Below, in pieces: positions 1 through 8,651 of a stretch of DNA of 59,244 nt. The notes under the pieces were generated by a model, which made no database searches, was not told the DNA's origin, and saw only the letters and a list, made by a program, of their open reading frames with translations. This stretch comes from Zhongshania sp. (GTDB lineage Bacteria; Pseudomonadota; Gammaproteobacteria; Pseudomonadales; Spongiibacteraceae). The translations under genes and the position numbers were made by a program. The stretch spans positions 1-59,244 of the forward strand of contig NZ_JARGNU010000020.1 in the NCBI RefSeq assembly GCF_029212375.1. The letters run 5' to 3'. How positions within the stretch are numbered: the stretch's first letter is position 1; each line of letters starts with the position of its first letter.

Positions 1-3
1 CTA

Positions 4-49
4 ACCGGCCATCATAGTTGTCGCCGACCGGCCAAGATAGTTGACGCCA
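4..49. repeat. Two 23-bp direct repeats at the left edge
   Basis: Two adjacent 23-base units (4-26 and 27-49) both read ACCGGCCA, then ATAGTTG, then CGCC, and differ at only four positions. They abut the point where the IS110-type reading frame starts to resemble a transposase, so they probably belong to a different element inserted into it. Short repeats near the tips are typical of IS21-family ends. That family assignment is a guess from pattern only. Confidence 0.5.
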
Positions 50-54
50 GACAT

Positions 55-297
55 GACCGTTTATTTGGCATTACGAAGCGGGGTGATAGTTATGTTCGCA
101 GCATGGTCGTGCACGGCGCTCGAGCAGTGGTCAGCCGTGCCAAAGGAAAAACAGATGCTCTGAGCCGCTGGATAAATCAACTGGTAGCAAGGAGAGGCTT
201 CAACAAAGCCGCTATTGCGTTGACTAATAAAATGATTCGCATTGCTTGGGTGTTGGTTACCCGAGGCGAGCGCTATAAACCCTCTCTGAGCATGTAA
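55..297 (+). pseudogene. IS110-family transposase, C-terminal fragment
   Basis: The frame reads LFGITKRGDSYVRS, then VVHGARAVV, KGKTD, RRGFNKAAIALTNK and RIAWVLVTRGERY, which is the C-terminal (Transposase_20) end of IS110-family transposases. Only about 80 of the usual 320-350 residues remain. The frame is open leftwards to base 1, but those codons come from the repeat pair at 4-49, so the gene is broken there. IS110 enzymes are site-specific recombinases that need the N-terminal DEDD domain, which is absent, so this copy is dead. Confidence 0.85.
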
Positions 298-591
298 GCA
301 GGCAGAACAGAAAAATTAGTAAGGGGTAAGTACTTCCCCTCAAGGTTGCGTAGGTAAAAGCAGAGATAGCAGCACAGGTGAGACCGGCATACTGTAAACC
401 TGAATCCCCCGTTGACCCGATTCCTGAATCGATTAGGTCGTATTAACGTATAGGGCAGTGTGCGCGGATATTTATCGAGGCCAGAAGCTCAGCTTCAATA
501 ATAGGCCGGATATACGACAGCAAACCTGATTCTGTTACCCGCTATTACCTTGCAAAAGAGGAGGAGACCATATACGGGGGGATGGCACTCA
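298..591. other. Non-coding stretch, probably the right flank of the IS110 element
   Basis: No credible gene is visible. The segment between the IS110 stop and the ISL3 remnant contains a purine-rich GGAGGAG motif followed by CCATATACGGGGGG near 560-581. This may be the IS110-element right boundary, but I cannot fix the boundary without a reference element. Confidence 0.35.
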
Positions 592-801
592 TCAAACCCT
601 GTTTATAATCCCGTTCCACCCGCAGTGGACCAGCACTCGTAATCGATAATTCTCAAAGCTCCTAAAACCATACGCTCACCGTGAGATCATTTCTATCTTG
701 TTGTGAAAGCCTTCAGTAATCCCGTTACTTTTTCGAAATCGCCATTTGGCAACAATCGATGTCATCCAAGACGCTAGCGTCTTTGCTAAGGTTCGAAGCG
801 G
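592..801 (-). pseudogene. ISL3-family transposase remnant with in-frame stop
   Basis: Translating the minus strand gives LASWMTSIVAKWRF, then SNGITEGFHNKIEMISR, a TGA stop, then AYGFRSFENYRLRVL. SNG-TEG-NNKIK-IKRRAYGF-NFENYRLR is the conserved C-terminal end of ISL3-family transposases. The stop replaces the second Arg of the RRAYG motif and is one C-to-T change from CGA. The frame closes at TAG (802-804) upstream and TGA (592-594) downstream. Only about 70 residues of a roughly 400-residue enzyme survive, so this is a decayed scar. Confidence 0.8.
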
Positions 802-870
802 CTAGTGGTGCGGGGTTAGGCTATCTCTGAGGCTTCGTGAATGGCTGCTACTGAGCTTTTCGTATCAATC

Positions 871-1626
871 TCATTGTGTGTGTATCTCCAGCAGCAGCGG
901 GACATGGTCGCTTAGCTTAATCCGTTCTTGATAGTTACCGACATGAAGGTTTGCTGATTCTAATAAATCACTCGAAAGGAAGGAGTAGTCAATGTGGTAT
1001 GGCTTTCCCTCGTTGCGCTGAAGAAAAAATGTAGGTTTTGATTCGCGTCCTTGGGTTTCACCTGTTTGCATGTGGTAAGCGCTTTCCAGCCCGATTTTCT
1101 GTAGCTCAACTATGGTATCTGAATGACTCCACCATCTGTCTGGTTTGTCCCATTGAGCGTTACTATTAAAATCACCAAGAATCACGGTGGTTCCACTTGC
1201 TAGATCGCTACGGTGTATTTGAAGGTACTTCCAAAACTGTCCCATATAGCCGAAGGCTTGGTCTTCTCGGCCTTTCGTCCAGACTGCTAAAATTGTTATT
1301 TTGCCGTTTATGGAGAAAGGCACAAAGAGCTGCAAGTCTTCGGACCGCCACTTTAAGCTGGGGCTAGTGCTGTGCAGCCCTGATAGAAAGAACTCGCCAG
1401 TCCAATTCAAATTTTTAACTCGATGCTGCTTTTTCGGAAATATGCCGATTCCCTTGTTTTTATTTTTTCCCTTCCAAATATAGTCGCCGGCCCAATTTAT
1501 GTAAGCCTCGGTGGATTGGGTTGGGTCTTCACACTCTTGTATTATTAAAATATCGGCATCAAATTGCTCTAATGCGAAGAGTTTCTTCCTGAGTGCACCG
1601 TTGCAATTCCAAGTGAGTATTTTCAT
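871..1626 (-). CDS. Endonuclease/exonuclease/phosphatase family protein
   Basis: About 251 residues with the EEP (DNase I-like) fold motifs in order: ILTWNCNG at the N-terminus, IIQECE near residue 33 (metal-binding Glu), GDFNSN in the middle and SDHVPLLL at the C-terminus (catalytic Asp-His). The family hydrolyses phosphodiesters in DNA, RNA or small molecules, and the substrate here is unknown. The ATG at 1626 places TWN at the usual distance from the start; a TTG 30 bases upstream is possible but less likely. It has no signal peptide. It lies between IS remnants and a RhuM-Fic gene, an accessory context that would suit a defence or DNA-processing role, but nothing proves that. Confidence 0.75.
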   Translation of the reverse strand: MKILTWNCNGALRKKLFALEQFDADILIIQECEDPTQSTEAYINWAGDYIWKGKNKNKGIGIFPKKQHRVKNLNWTGEFFLSGLHSTSPSLKWRSEDLQLFVPFSINGKITILAVWTKGREDQAFGYMGQFWKYLQIHRSDLASGTTVILGDFNSNAQWDKPDRWWSHSDTIVELQKIGLESAYHMQTGETQGRESKPTFFLQRNEGKPYHIDYSFLSSDLLESANLHVGNYQERIKLSDHVPLLLEIHTQ

Positions 1627-1734
1627 TTTTCCGCTGACGTCCTTAATTCGGCGCAATTTATGATAAATCTATCTCCCATGGGTATCTGGGGGTTTGTAGT
1701 AGCATATTATAAAAGGCTTATGGAGGAGCTATAG

Positions 1735-2745
1735 ATGTCTGAAGCGCAGCAAATTCAAATCTATCAATCTGACGATGGCAGTGTGCAATTAGATGTCGCC
1801 TTACAGCAAGAGACCGTCTGGCTGTCTCAGGCGCAACTGGCTGAGCTGTTTGGCACTAAGCGGCCCGCTATCACCAAGCATTTAAGTAATATCTTCAAAA
1901 GCAATGAGCTTGAAGAGCAAGTGGTATGTTCCATTTTGGAACATACCACTGTACATGGTGCTATAGCCGGTAAAACTCAAACGAAATCCGTTAAACACTA
2001 TAATCTGGATGCAATTATCTCTGTGGGTTATCGGGTGAACTCTGCCCGTGCTACGCAATTCCGCATTTGGGCAACCAACACCTTAAAACAGCACTTGGTC
2101 CAAGGTTTCACGCTCAACCAGCGCCGGCTGAAGGAACGCGGTATTGAGTTTGAACAGGTGGTAGAGCTGCTGTCGCAAACATTAGCAAATCAGCAGTTAG
2201 TGACCGAGCAGGGCGCGGCGGTATTGCAGGTGATTAAAGACTATGCCCGCAGTTGGTCCTTGTTACAGGGCTACGATGAGCAGAGTATCGTTGATCAAAC
2301 TGCCCGCCAAACTGACATGGCAAGGCTGGAGCTAGAGCAGGTATTACCCGCCATTGCGCAGTTGAAGCAGGCCTTGCTTGCCAAAGGTGAGGCCACTGAG
2401 CTGTTTGCGCAGTTGCGCGGCGATGGTCTGGCCTCGGCGCTGGGGACCTTAGAACAGGGTTTTGGCGACGAATGGTTTTACCCCAATGTGGCAAGCCGAG
2501 CCGCTCACTTGCTGTATTTTGTTATTAAGAATCACCCCTTGGCAGATGGCAACAAGCGCACGGGTTCGTTTCTGTTTTTGTGGTATCTGCGCAATAATCA
2601 GCATCTGCTGGCCAAGCCGGTTGAGGCGCTGGTTAACGACAACACCTTGGTGGCCTTGGCCTTATTGGTTGCCGAAAGTAAGCCAGATCAAAAAGAGCTG
2701 ATTATTCGCCTTGTGCAGCAGTTTATAGTGCTTAAGGCTTATTGA
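1735..2745 (+). CDS. RhuM-Fic/DOC fusion protein
   Basis: The protein has 336 residues. The first two thirds match the RhuM (virulence protein) family: VWLSQAQLAELFG, HYNLDAIISVGYRVNS and TQFRIWAT. The C-terminus holds a Fic motif, HPLADGNKRTGSFLF, close to HxFxDGNxRxxR, so AMP or other nucleotide transfer to a hydroxyl group is plausible. The usual Phe after the motif His is Leu here. A strong GGAGGAG ribosome site precedes the ATG. Genes of this type often sit inside type I restriction loci, and here the next reading frame is a broken hsdR, so this is probably the survivor of such a locus. The gene itself is intact. Confidence 0.85.
   Translation: MSEAQQIQIYQSDDGSVQLDVALQQETVWLSQAQLAELFGTKRPAITKHLSNIFKSNELEEQVVCSILEHTTVHGAIAGKTQTKSVKHYNLDAIISVGYRVNSARATQFRIWATNTLKQHLVQGFTLNQRRLKERGIEFEQVVELLSQTLANQQLVTEQGAAVLQVIKDYARSWSLLQGYDEQSIVDQTARQTDMARLELEQVLPAIAQLKQALLAKGEATELFAQLRGDGLASALGTLEQGFGDEWFYPNVASRAAHLLYFVIKNHPLADGNKRTGSFLFLWYLRNNQHLLAKPVEALVNDNTLVALALLVAESKPDQKELIIRLVQQFIVLKAY
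1920..1950. repeat. Perfect 14-bp inverted repeat inside the RhuM-Fic gene
   Basis: AGTGGTATGTTCCA (1920-1933) is followed by TTT and then its exact reverse complement TGGAACATACCACT (1937-1950). The hairpin lies within codons for the CSILEHTT segment of the RhuM domain. A 14-bp perfect stem in coding sequence is unlikely to be chance. It could be an operator, a protein-DNA site or an mRNA hairpin. Confidence 0.85.
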
Positions 2746-2756
2746 AGGACTAATAA

Positions 2757-3250
2757 GTGATAACAAAAGACCAGCTCTGCCTCGCTTGGTTTTAAGCCAT
2801 CGGCTACGACTATATGTCCGGCTAAGATATTGCTCCAGATGGCGACAGCCCTGAGCGCAGTGACTACTGGTAAGTCGTTTTGCATGACCGCCCGTTGGGT
2901 AGTTTACAGCGTTTAAATCCCACTATTCCGGCCAGCACTTTGGTGCAAGTGGCTTTTCAGGTCGCTAAACCAGAATCCCCGAGCTTAATTAAAAACAATA
3001 AAACCTTTCATTCATGCTTGTTGGAAGGCGTTAAGGTCAGCTTTAACAATGGGACAGGGGAAGAGAAGACCGATTACGTTAAATTGGTGGATTTTGCCAA
3101 TACCGCGAATAATCAGTTTTTAGTGGTGAACCAATACACGATTACCGGCAGCAAGGGTAATCGCCGCCCCGATGTGATTGTGTTTGTTAATGGCTTGCCG
3201 CTGGCGGTCTTAGAACTAAAAAACTTGTCGGAAGAGGTTGATGGGCTGTA
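2757..3250 (+). pseudogene. hsdR: Type I restriction subunit R (hsdR), dead N-terminal piece
   Basis: From GTG 2757, seven bases after an AAGGA ribosome site, the frame reads ITKDQLCLAWF, AIGYDYMSG, DIAPDGDSPERSDYW, NNKTFHSCLLEGVKV and RRPDVIVFVNGLPLAVLELKN. This is the N-terminal nuclease domain of HsdR, including the PD and ELK residues. It carries TAA stops at 2793, 2823 and 2871, and homology ends after LELKN, so most of a roughly 1000-residue motor subunit is gone. The residues between stops remain well conserved, which points to recent inactivation. No hsdM or hsdS is in the window. Confidence 0.88.
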
Positions 3251-3305
3251 GGGGCGAGGAGGATGCGCTGCTTGGCGCTTAGATCTTCGTGCCGCTTAGC
3301 TAAGT

Positions 3306-3321
3306 TGGCCTTGTTGTTGCA
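3306..3321 (+). promoter_or_regulatory. Sigma54-type promoter upstream of flhA
   Basis: TGGCCTTGTTGTTGCA carries the invariant GG and GC with ten bases between them and the TTGCA end of the sigma54 consensus. It lies 70 bases before the flhA ATG. In pseudomonads flhA and flhF are driven by RpoN with FleQ, so the site makes biological sense. The -24 element matches only TGGC, hence moderate confidence. Confidence 0.6.
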
Positions 3322-3391
3322 ATTACTCTCGGTAACGACGAAATTTTGGCGCTTTTCCGCGCTGGAAAATCCATCTTAGAAGAGAGTGGGT

Positions 3392-5506
3392 ATGGCTACA
3401 GCAACACAAACAATAGCGACAAACGGCTGGATGGAGAAGGTTGCCAGCAGCGGCATTGGCGTGCTGGTTATGCTTGTTGCGTGCTTGGGAATGCTGGTTA
3501 TCCCAATGCCGCCATTCCTACTCGACTTGCTGTTTACCTTTAATATTGCGCTGTCGCTGATCATTATTTTGGCGGTTATTTACGTCGAACGGCCTATCGA
3601 TTTCTCGGTTTTTCCTACCGTATTACTGCTGGCGACCTTGCTACGCCTGTCATTGAACGTCGCCTCAACCCGCGTGGTGTTACTCGAGGGTCACACTGGC
3701 CCTGGTGCGGCGGGTAAGGTTATTGAGTCCTTTGGCGAGTTTGTTATCGGCGGCAATTATGTTGTTGGTATTGTGGTGTTCATCATCTTAGTTGTTATTA
3801 ACTTTGTGGTGGTGACCAAGGGTGCAGGCCGGGTATCTGAAGTAACGGCTCGATTCACCTTGGACGCGATGCCTGGCAAGCAAATGGCGATTGACTCGGA
3901 TTTAAACGCCGGTCTGTTAAATCAGGAAGAGGCCAGCCGCCGCCGCGAGGAAGTGCGTACCGAGGCCGATTTCTACGGTTCCATGGACGGTGCCAGCAAG
4001 TTTGTGCGCGGTGACGCTGTGGCCGGCATCATGATTCTGTTTATTAACGTCATTGGCGGCTTGGGCGTGGGTATGAGCCAGCATGGCTTGAGCTTCGATC
4101 AAGCCATGCATAACTACACTTTGCTAACGATTGGTGACGGTTTGGTGGCGCAGCTGCCGTCACTGCTGTTATCAACGGCAGTGGCGATAATTGTTACTCG
4201 TATCTCGCGGCCCCAAAATATGGGCGAGCAGATGGCGAGCCAGATGTTTGCTAACCCCAATGTGCTGTATCTCTCGGCAACCTTAATGGCCTTAATTGGT
4301 GTTATTCCAGGTATGCCAAATTTGGTGTTTTTAATGCTCGCAGCGGCCTGTGGCGGCAGTGGTTGGTGGCTGCAAAACAAGAAAAAGAACGCCCAGGAAT
4401 TTGTTGCAGAAGAGGAGTCTGGTGAAGAGCTAGCGACCGCGCCCCGCGAGCCCAGCGAGTTGAGTTGGGATGAAGTGACGCATATGGACGTGGTGAGTTT
4501 AGAGGTTGGTTATCGCCTAATTCCCTTGGTAGACCGCAATCAGGGCGGCGAGCTGATTGGCCGTATTACGGGGGTTCGCAAGAAGCTTTCCAAGGATTTA
4601 GGGTTTTTGATTCAGCCGGTGCATATCCGCGATAATTTGGAGTTGTCGCCAGGTAGTTATCGCATTCAGTTATTGGGCGACACCATTGCCCAGGGTGATA
4701 TTCAGGTTGGTAAAGATTTAGCGATTAACCCAGGCGGCGCCCAGCCTGGTCTGCGTGGCGCCACTACTAAAGACCCTGCTTTTGGTATGGATGCGATCTG
4801 GATCGACTCTAGCCAGCGCGATCAGGCGCAAACCATGGGCTATACCGTGGTGGATCCCTGCACGGTTATTGCGACTCATCTCAGCCAGGTCATTAAACAA
4901 CACGCTCATGAGCTGCTGGGGCATGAAGAAGTGCAGCAGCTGTTGGATCGTTTGGCCAAGACTGACCCGCGCTTGGTAGAGAATGTGGTGCCCAAGCAAT
5001 TGCCGCTGAGTATTGTGGTGAGAGTGCTGCAAAACTTGCTGAAAGAGGGGGTTTCGATCCGCAGCATTCGAATGATCGCCGAAAGTTTGGCGGAGCAGGC
5101 GCCGCGTAGCAAAAATCCTGACGAGTTATTGGAGGGTGTGCGGGTTGCGCTTGGGCGAATGATTGTTCAGGAAATCAATGGCTTAGAAGATGAATTGCCA
5201 GTTTCTGCGCTGGATGCTGATTTGGAACAGTTGTTGCAAGACATGCTTAGAGGCAACTCTGGCGCGGTGGGATTAGAGCCGGGGATTGCCGAGAGATTGC
5301 AAAATGAATTGGCAGATTTTAGTCACCGGCAGGAGTTATCTGGTCAGCCTGCGGTGGTTCTGGTATCGCCGTCGATTCGGGCTTGGTTGTCGCGCTTTAC
5401 TCGGCGCAGTGTGCCCGGATTGTCGGTTTTGTCTTACAACGAAGTACCCGATAGCAAGCAAGTGCGCCTGTTATCAACTATTGGGCAGCAAGCGCGCTTA
5501 GCGTAA
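3392..5506 (+). CDS. flhA: Flagellar export gate protein FlhA
   Basis: FlhA is the large inner-membrane gate of the flagellar type III export apparatus, coupling proton flow to export and docking chaperones on its cytosolic domain. The 704 residues are full length. Hydrophobic segments fill roughly the first 330 residues; the FHIPEP signature (RVSEVTARFTLDAMPGKQ) is near residues 147-165, and the soluble FlhA-C domain follows an acidic linker near residue 340. I chose the ATG at 3392, a few bases after AGAAGAGAG, over a GTG at 3386. The usual upstream partner flhB is missing, and a restriction-locus remnant abuts the promoter. Confidence 0.97.
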   Translation: MATATQTIATNGWMEKVASSGIGVLVMLVACLGMLVIPMPPFLLDLLFTFNIALSLIIILAVIYVERPIDFSVFPTVLLLATLLRLSLNVASTRVVLLEGHTGPGAAGKVIESFGEFVIGGNYVVGIVVFIILVVINFVVVTKGAGRVSEVTARFTLDAMPGKQMAIDSDLNAGLLNQEEASRRREEVRTEADFYGSMDGASKFVRGDAVAGIMILFINVIGGLGVGMSQHGLSFDQAMHNYTLLTIGDGLVAQLPSLLLSTAVAIIVTRISRPQNMGEQMASQMFANPNVLYLSATLMALIGVIPGMPNLVFLMLAAACGGSGWWLQNKKKNAQEFVAEEESGEELATAPREPSELSWDEVTHMDVVSLEVGYRLIPLVDRNQGGELIGRITGVRKKLSKDLGFLIQPVHIRDNLELSPGSYRIQLLGDTIAQGDIQVGKDLAINPGGAQPGLRGATTKDPAFGMDAIWIDSSQRDQAQTMGYTVVDPCTVIATHLSQVIKQHAHELLGHEEVQQLLDRLAKTDPRLVENVVPKQLPLSIVVRVLQNLLKEGVSIRSIRMIAESLAEQAPRSKNPDELLEGVRVALGRMIVQEINGLEDELPVSALDADLEQLLQDMLRGNSGAVGLEPGIAERLQNELADFSHRQELSGQPAVVLVSPSIRAWLSRFTRRSVPGLSVLSYNEVPDSKQVRLLSTIGQQARLA

Positions 5507-5531
5507 GACGCAGGGCTGCAGGAGAGCGAGT

Positions 5532-6923
5532 ATGCAAGTAAAGAAATATCGTGCTGTGGACAGCCAGCAGGCCATGCGGATGGTGCGCGCCGCCCACGGC
5601 CCCGATGCGGTGATTCTAGACTTACATACCATTGAGGGTGGTGTAGAGGTGGTGGTTAGCCTCGACGAGGCTGCTAATCACGGCGCGGCGAGTGCTCAAG
5701 TGGCCGTTACTGAAAATGCCGCACAGCAGCTTGCTCGCCAAATTAGCCAGCAGTTTTCACCCGCGCCGCGCAGTGAGCGCACTGCGCTAGATGCCTTATT
5801 AGATCGTCAAAAAAAGAACGCGCAAATGGCGCAGGAAACTGCCGCTAGCGAACGCCAAAATCTTGGCGCTAGTCGTCAGCCCGCGCCAGAGATGCCAAAC
5901 CAGCCAGTTAGCCGCGGCCAAAGTGAGCAACACCAAAGCCCGCAGCTGGCGTGGTCACAGCAGGATGAATTGCTGACTCTCAAGCAGGAGCTGTCGTCAA
6001 TGAAGTCGATGCTGATGGAACAGCTTAAAGGCCACAATTGGCAGCAAGCCAGTTTTCAGGCCCCTGAACAGCGAGAATTAAACCAGTTTTTATCAACCCT
6101 CGATATCGATCCCAGCTTGGGTAAGCGTTTGTGCGCCGAGATTCCCGCTGATGAAAGCGATTCATTGCAGCGCGAAATTTTAAAAATGCTGTTAATTAAG
6201 CAATTGCCGGTTGCGGCGCCGCCAAGTTCTGGCGCCATTTGTTTGGTTGGCCCGCAGGGCGCAGGTAAAACCACTACAATTGCAAAAATTGCGGCGCAGT
6301 ATGTGTTAAATCATGGCCGCGACGGCATTGCTATACTGACTACCGATGTGGCACGGGTTGGCGCGCAGGAGCAATTGCGAGCTTATGGCCGAATTTTACA
6401 AATTCCGGTACACACCGCAGTAGATATCGAAGAGGCAGTTAAAACCTACCGTATTCTGCGCAAGAAAAAGTTAGTGCTAATCGACACGGCGGGCATGTCA
6501 TTTCGCGACAGCAAAGGGATTAGTGAATTGCAGCAACTAACTGCAGCCATGCAGGATGTGCAGGTGTTTGTCACCCTGCCGGCCGACGCCGAGGCCTATG
6601 TGCAAAGCGAAATTATCGATGCCTATGCGCCGTTGGCGCCGCAGGGTGCAGTAATTACAAGGATCGACGAGGCCATGCGTTTGGGTGGTGTGATCTCTAA
6701 CTTAATACAGCACCGCCTACCCGTGGTTTGGTGTGCGAATGGCCCCAAAGTGCCGCAAAACTTGTCGGCCGCAGATGGGACTAAACTGGTGAATATGGCA
6801 GTGCGCATGGGTCGCGCCTTTGAACTGAAATCCCGTCCAGAGCGCGAGCCTTCGCAATCTGCGCAGGCGGTGCCAGGCCCTGTGGTGAATTCATCGCCAG
6901 CGCGGCTTAGTGTGCGGGTCTGA
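5532..6923 (+). CDS. flhF: Flagellar SRP-type GTPase FlhF
   Basis: FlhF is the signal-recognition-particle family GTPase that sets the polar site of flagellum assembly. The N-terminal 30 residues (MQVKKYRAVDSQQAMRMV) are typical, followed by a Gln/Pro-rich linker to about residue 170. The NG domain has the P-loop GPQGAGKTTT near residue 239, TTDVARVGAQEQL and the DTAGM G3 motif near residue 317. The gene has 463 residues and starts 25 bases after flhA with GGAGAGCGAG before the ATG. It works with FleN (7048), which limits flagellar number. Confidence 0.96.
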   Translation: MQVKKYRAVDSQQAMRMVRAAHGPDAVILDLHTIEGGVEVVVSLDEAANHGAASAQVAVTENAAQQLARQISQQFSPAPRSERTALDALLDRQKKNAQMAQETAASERQNLGASRQPAPEMPNQPVSRGQSEQHQSPQLAWSQQDELLTLKQELSSMKSMLMEQLKGHNWQQASFQAPEQRELNQFLSTLDIDPSLGKRLCAEIPADESDSLQREILKMLLIKQLPVAAPPSSGAICLVGPQGAGKTTTIAKIAAQYVLNHGRDGIAILTTDVARVGAQEQLRAYGRILQIPVHTAVDIEEAVKTYRILRKKKLVLIDTAGMSFRDSKGISELQQLTAAMQDVQVFVTLPADAEAYVQSEIIDAYAPLAPQGAVITRIDEAMRLGGVISNLIQHRLPVVWCANGPKVPQNLSAADGTKLVNMAVRMGRAFELKSRPEREPSQSAQAVPGPVVNSSPARLSVRV

Positions 6924-7047
6924 TGCGATAGTGAGCTTAGTAAATGCCGGATTGATGGACTAAAGTGAGTGCTATTGCGTAGAGTAATTTTGGTGTTGAA
7001 GGCCTAAGATTAGCTGCGGTGATGGATTAACGGAGAAAGATAATTAA

Positions 7048-7905
7048 ATGAGCGCAGTAAAAGTAATAGCCGTAAGCAGTGGCAAGGGTGGAGTTGGTAA
7101 AACCAATGTATCGGTAAACCTCGCCTGCCAGCTGGCGCGTCGCGGCCGGCGAGTACTGCTAATGGATGCTGATTTGGGCTTGGCTAACGTCGATATCATG
7201 CTGGGCTTGCGGCCAAAATGGAATTTGTCTCATGTGTTGGATGGCAAATGTAAAATTCAAGACATCTTGGTTCCTGGTCCCGTTGGTATCACCATTATTC
7301 CGGCCGCATCGGGTATTAAGAAAATGGCGGATTTAGGCGCCGCGCAACATGCCGCGATTGTGCGGTCGTTAAGTGAATTAAACGACGATTACGACGTGTT
7401 AATCGTCGATACGGCAGCGGGAATTTCCGACAGCGTAGTGACCTTTTGCCAAGCGAGTCAGTACGTTTTGGTGGTGGTAACCGACGAGCTAACCTCAATG
7501 GCCGATGCCTATGCGCTGATTAAAGTGATGAATCGCGATGCCGGTATTCGGCGCTTTAAAGTGCTGCGCAATATGGTCGACAGCCAAGATCAAGCGCGGG
7601 ATGGTTTCGAGCGACTCAACGAGGTAGCCCAGCGCTTTTTAGACGTAAGTTTAGAATACGCGGGGTTTGTGCCTCGCGACCCCTATTTAATTAAAGCCGA
7701 CTCCCGCCAAAAAGCGGTGAGTGATTTATACCCTGGCGCGGAGTCGTCATTGGCTTTTCGTAAATTGGCCGAAACCGTTGATAAATGGGATGGACCCAAG
7801 GGGCCGAGCGGTAATATCGAGTTTTTTGTAGACCGCATGTTCAGTTCTGACGACACCGCAGAAGCCAGTACCAGCGCCGAAACCACTACGGGAGCGGCGA
7901 TGTGA
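7048..7905 (+). CDS. fleN: Flagellar number regulator FleN/FlhG, MinD-like ATPase
   Basis: 285 residues of the MinD/ParA class with the deviant Walker A motif SSGKGGVGKTNVSVNLA at residues 10-26 and a MDADLGLANVDIMLG switch. In polar flagellates FleN/FlhG antagonises FleQ and FlhF to keep flagella at one per pole. The C-terminal amphipathic tail is present (KLAETVDKW, then FFVDRMF). It follows flhF after 124 bases with no obvious gene between, and its stop overlaps the fliA GTG by four bases, implying translational coupling. Confidence 0.95.
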   Translation: MSAVKVIAVSSGKGGVGKTNVSVNLACQLARRGRRVLLMDADLGLANVDIMLGLRPKWNLSHVLDGKCKIQDILVPGPVGITIIPAASGIKKMADLGAAQHAAIVRSLSELNDDYDVLIVDTAAGISDSVVTFCQASQYVLVVVTDELTSMADAYALIKVMNRDAGIRRFKVLRNMVDSQDQARDGFERLNEVAQRFLDVSLEYAGFVPRDPYLIKADSRQKAVSDLYPGAESSLAFRKLAETVDKWDGPKGPSGNIEFFVDRMFSSDDTAEASTSAETTTGAAM

Positions 7906-8633
7906 ACGGTCACGCCGCTTATCTCGATGTGCAGAACGGCAGTCGCGAAGAGCTGGTGAGCCGCCATGCACCCTTGGTTAAGCGAATCGCCTACCACTTG
8001 GTTAGTCGTTTGCCCGCGAGTGTAGAGGTAGACGATTTAATTCAAGCGGGCATGATTGGCCTGCTCGAAGCCGGTAGCCACTATCAAGCAGACAGAGGCG
8101 CCAGTTTTGAAACCTACGCGAGTATTCGTATTCGCGGCGCCATGATCGATCAAATGCGCCAGTGTGGTTGGGCGCCCCGTTCGGTAACCCGCCAGCTCCG
8201 CGAAATGTCTGAGGCGGTGCGTCGTACCGAGGCGCGGCTTGGCCGCGAAGCGGGGGCCGCAGAAGTTGCCGGTGAGATGGGTGTGTCACTAGACGAGTAT
8301 CACGACCTGCTGCGCGACACCAGTTCGGTACGCTTGTTTAGCCTAGAGCAAATTGGCGAGAGCGAGCAGGAACCCGCTGATATTGGCGGCGGTGATGATC
8401 GCTATGCGCCCTTAGAAAACATCCTCGAAGACGATTTTCAGCAGGCCTTAGCGAGCCAAATTAATAGCCTGCCCGAGCGCGAAAAACTTGTTATGGCCCT
8501 GTATTACGACAGCGGCCTAAACCTCAAGGAAATTGGTGAGGTAATGGAAGTGAGTGAGTCGCGTATTTGTCAGATTCACAGTCAGGCCATCGTGCGCTTA
8601 AAAAGTCGGCTTGGCGAATGGACGGCGGCATAA
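7902..8633 (+). CDS. fliA: Flagellar sigma factor sigma28 (FliA)
   Basis: 243 residues with sigma regions in order: region 2 (HAPLVKRIAYHLVSRLP, DDLIQAGMIGLLEA), the FETYASIRIRGAMIDQMR stretch, region 3, and region 4 with a C-terminal HTH (NLKEIGEVMEVSESRICQIH). FliA directs late flagellar and chemotaxis promoters and is held by FlgM until hook completion. It starts at GTG 7902, overlapping the fleN stop, a typical arrangement. Eighteen bases after its stop comes the DUF2802 gene rather than cheY. Confidence 0.96.
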   Translation: MNGHAAYLDVQNGSREELVSRHAPLVKRIAYHLVSRLPASVEVDDLIQAGMIGLLEAGSHYQADRGASFETYASIRIRGAMIDQMRQCGWAPRSVTRQLREMSEAVRRTEARLGREAGAAEVAGEMGVSLDEYHDLLRDTSSVRLFSLEQIGESEQEPADIGGGDDRYAPLENILEDDFQQALASQINSLPEREKLVMALYYDSGLNLKEIGEVMEVSESRICQIHSQAIVRLKSRLGEWTAA

Positions 8634-8651
8634 TATTGCGGAGTAGCTATT

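Noticed and set aside
2793-2873. Recoding of TAA as glutamine in hsdR
   Set aside because: Three TAA codons sit where Gln would fit, but other genes in the window end normally at TAA and hsdR is 3'-truncated anyway. A dead gene explains it.
3245-3374. Open minus-strand frame between hsdR and flhA (reads AEKRQNFVVTESNCNNKANL)
   Set aside because: It has no start codon near a ribosome site, is antisense to the hsdR end, and matches no family I know. It may be a small scrap of a lost gene.
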